This document shows positions 63,312 to 64,000 of a stretch of DNA of 64,000 nucleotides, in pieces. Positions within the stretch are counted from its first letter, which is position 1; each line of letters starts with the position of its first letter. The notes below the pieces were generated by a model. It saw nothing but the letters and a program-made list of their open reading frames with translations, ran no database searches and was not told the origin of the DNA. Position numbers and translations under genes: made by a program. The stretch comes from Phytobacter diazotrophicus. Its GTDB lineage: Bacteria > Pseudomonadota > Gammaproteobacteria > Enterobacterales > Enterobacteriaceae. Where the stretch lies: assembly GCA_004346725.1 (NCBI GenBank), contig SMDE01000008.1, positions 1-64,000 on the forward strand. Reading direction: 5' to 3'.

Positions 63312-63428
63312 AACGCTTTTCTGGCGCTTCTGATGTGATCGGTGTTAAACGATTGCCTAAAATCATTGTTCACCTGAATGTTGCTGTTAGAATGCGCCAG
63401 AATTCGTTTTTAGCCATCAGGAAACGTT

Positions 63429-64000
63429 ATGAAACCCACCACCATCTCCTGGCTGCTTAAGTGCAAACAGGAAAAAAAACGCTTCGCTACCATCACAGCC
63501 TACGATTACAGCTTCGCTAAACTGTTCGCCGAAGAAGGCATCAATGTGATGTTGGTTGGCGACTCGTTAGGGATGACGGTACAAGGTCATGATTCCACCC
63601 TGCCCGTGACGGTAGACGACATTGCCTATCACACGCGCGCGGTGCGCCGTGGCGCCCCTCATTGTTTGCTACTGGCCGACCTGCCGTTTATGGCGTATTC
63701 CACACCGGAGCAGGCCTTTGAAAACGCCGCCGCCGTGATGCGCGCCGGGGCCAATATGGTAAAAATCGAAGGCGGTCGCTGGTTGAGTGATACGGTGAAA
63801 ATGCTCACCGAACGCGCTGTACCGGTGTGCGGGCACCTGGGGTTAACGCCACAGTCCGTAAATATCTTCGGTGGCTACAAAGTTCAGGGGCGCGGCGATG
63901 CCGGACAAACGCTGCTGGACGACGCGCTGGCGCTGGAAGCCGCTGGTGCGCAGTTGCTGGTGCTGGAGTGTGTGCCGGTTGAGCTGGCAAAGCGTGTCAC
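63429..64000 (+). CDS. panB: 3-methyl-2-oxobutanoate hydroxymethyltransferase (partial, 5' end)
   Basis: First enzyme of pantothenate synthesis: moves a hydroxymethyl group from methylene-tetrahydrofolate to ketoisovalerate, giving ketopantoate. Only 190 codons are in the window; the gene runs off the right edge. The TIM-barrel start [18 protein letters not shown], metal site VGDSLGM and KIEGG segment are clear. In E. coli K-12 the yad fimbrial genes lie between folK and panB; here the gap is 117 bp, suggesting joint expression of folate and pantothenate genes. Confidence 0.95.
   Translation, partial: MKPTTISWLLKCKQEKKRFATITAYDYSFAKLFAEEGINVMLVGDSLGMTVQGHDSTLPVTVDDIAYHTRAVRRGAPHCLLLADLPFMAYSTPEQAFENAAAVMRAGANMVKIEGGRWLSDTVKMLTERAVPVCGHLGLTPQSVNIFGGYKVQGRGDAGQTLLDDALALEAAGAQLLVLECVPVELAKRV

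Overview
This is a conserved core stretch of a gammaproteobacterial chromosome. Gene content, gene order and near-identical protein sequences place it in the Enterobacteriaceae. It corresponds to the segment of Escherichia coli K-12 between panB and rrnH, read in the opposite direction. Several genes that interrupt this segment in K-12 are missing (yaeF, yaeI, clcA and the yad fimbrial cluster). Proteins diverge from K-12 throughout, so I infer an Enterobacter, Lelliottia, Leclercia or Citrobacter-like organism rather than E. coli. The species cannot be fixed from this window alone.

Layout. Bases 1-310 hold the promoter and antitermination region of a ribosomal RNA operon running leftwards out of the window. 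Next come gmhB, the methionine importer metNIQ, rcsF-trmO and proS (0.3-6.7 kb). Then follow nlpE-arfB-yaeQ, yaeP-rof, tilS, yaeR and ldcC (6.7-13 kb). From 13 to 27.8 kb, on the minus strand, lies the long envelope and lipid run uppS-cdsA-rseP-bamA-skp-lpxD-fabZ-lpxA-lpxB-rnhB-dnaE-accA: undecaprenyl and CDP-diglyceride synthesis, outer-membrane protein assembly, lipid A synthesis, then replication and fatty acid initiation. Upstream of it on the same strand are dxr, frr, pyrH, tsf and rpsB (27.9-32.5 kb). Divergent from rpsB are map, glnD, dapD and yaeH (32.9-37.9 kb).

The second half has cdaR, degP and dgt on the minus strand, mtnN-btuF-yadS on the plus strand, erpA, and hemL. Then come the ferrichrome uptake operon fhuACDB, mrcB and hrpB on the minus strand. 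The last 6 kb on the plus strand carry thpR, sfsA, dksA, gluQ, pcnB, folK and the first 190 codons of panB.

Regulatory signals that can be read directly include rrn P1/P2 with boxB-boxA, tandem Met boxes before metN, a Fur box before fhuA, a sigma-E promoter before degP, the rpsB leader RNA, and many intrinsic terminators. Noncoding repeats are few: a nearly threefold 94-96 bp tandem palindromic array between mrcB and hrpB, a related element between yaeH and cdaR, and REP-like palindromes between hemL and fhuB.

I found no mobile element, prophage, CRISPR array, tRNA gene, toxin-antitoxin pair or defence cluster, and no convincing undescribed multi-gene system. The points most worth a second look are the AUU start of pcnB, the covarying palindromes in the array upstream of mrcB, the UUCG-capped hairpin between fhuA and fhuC, and the comparative gaps.
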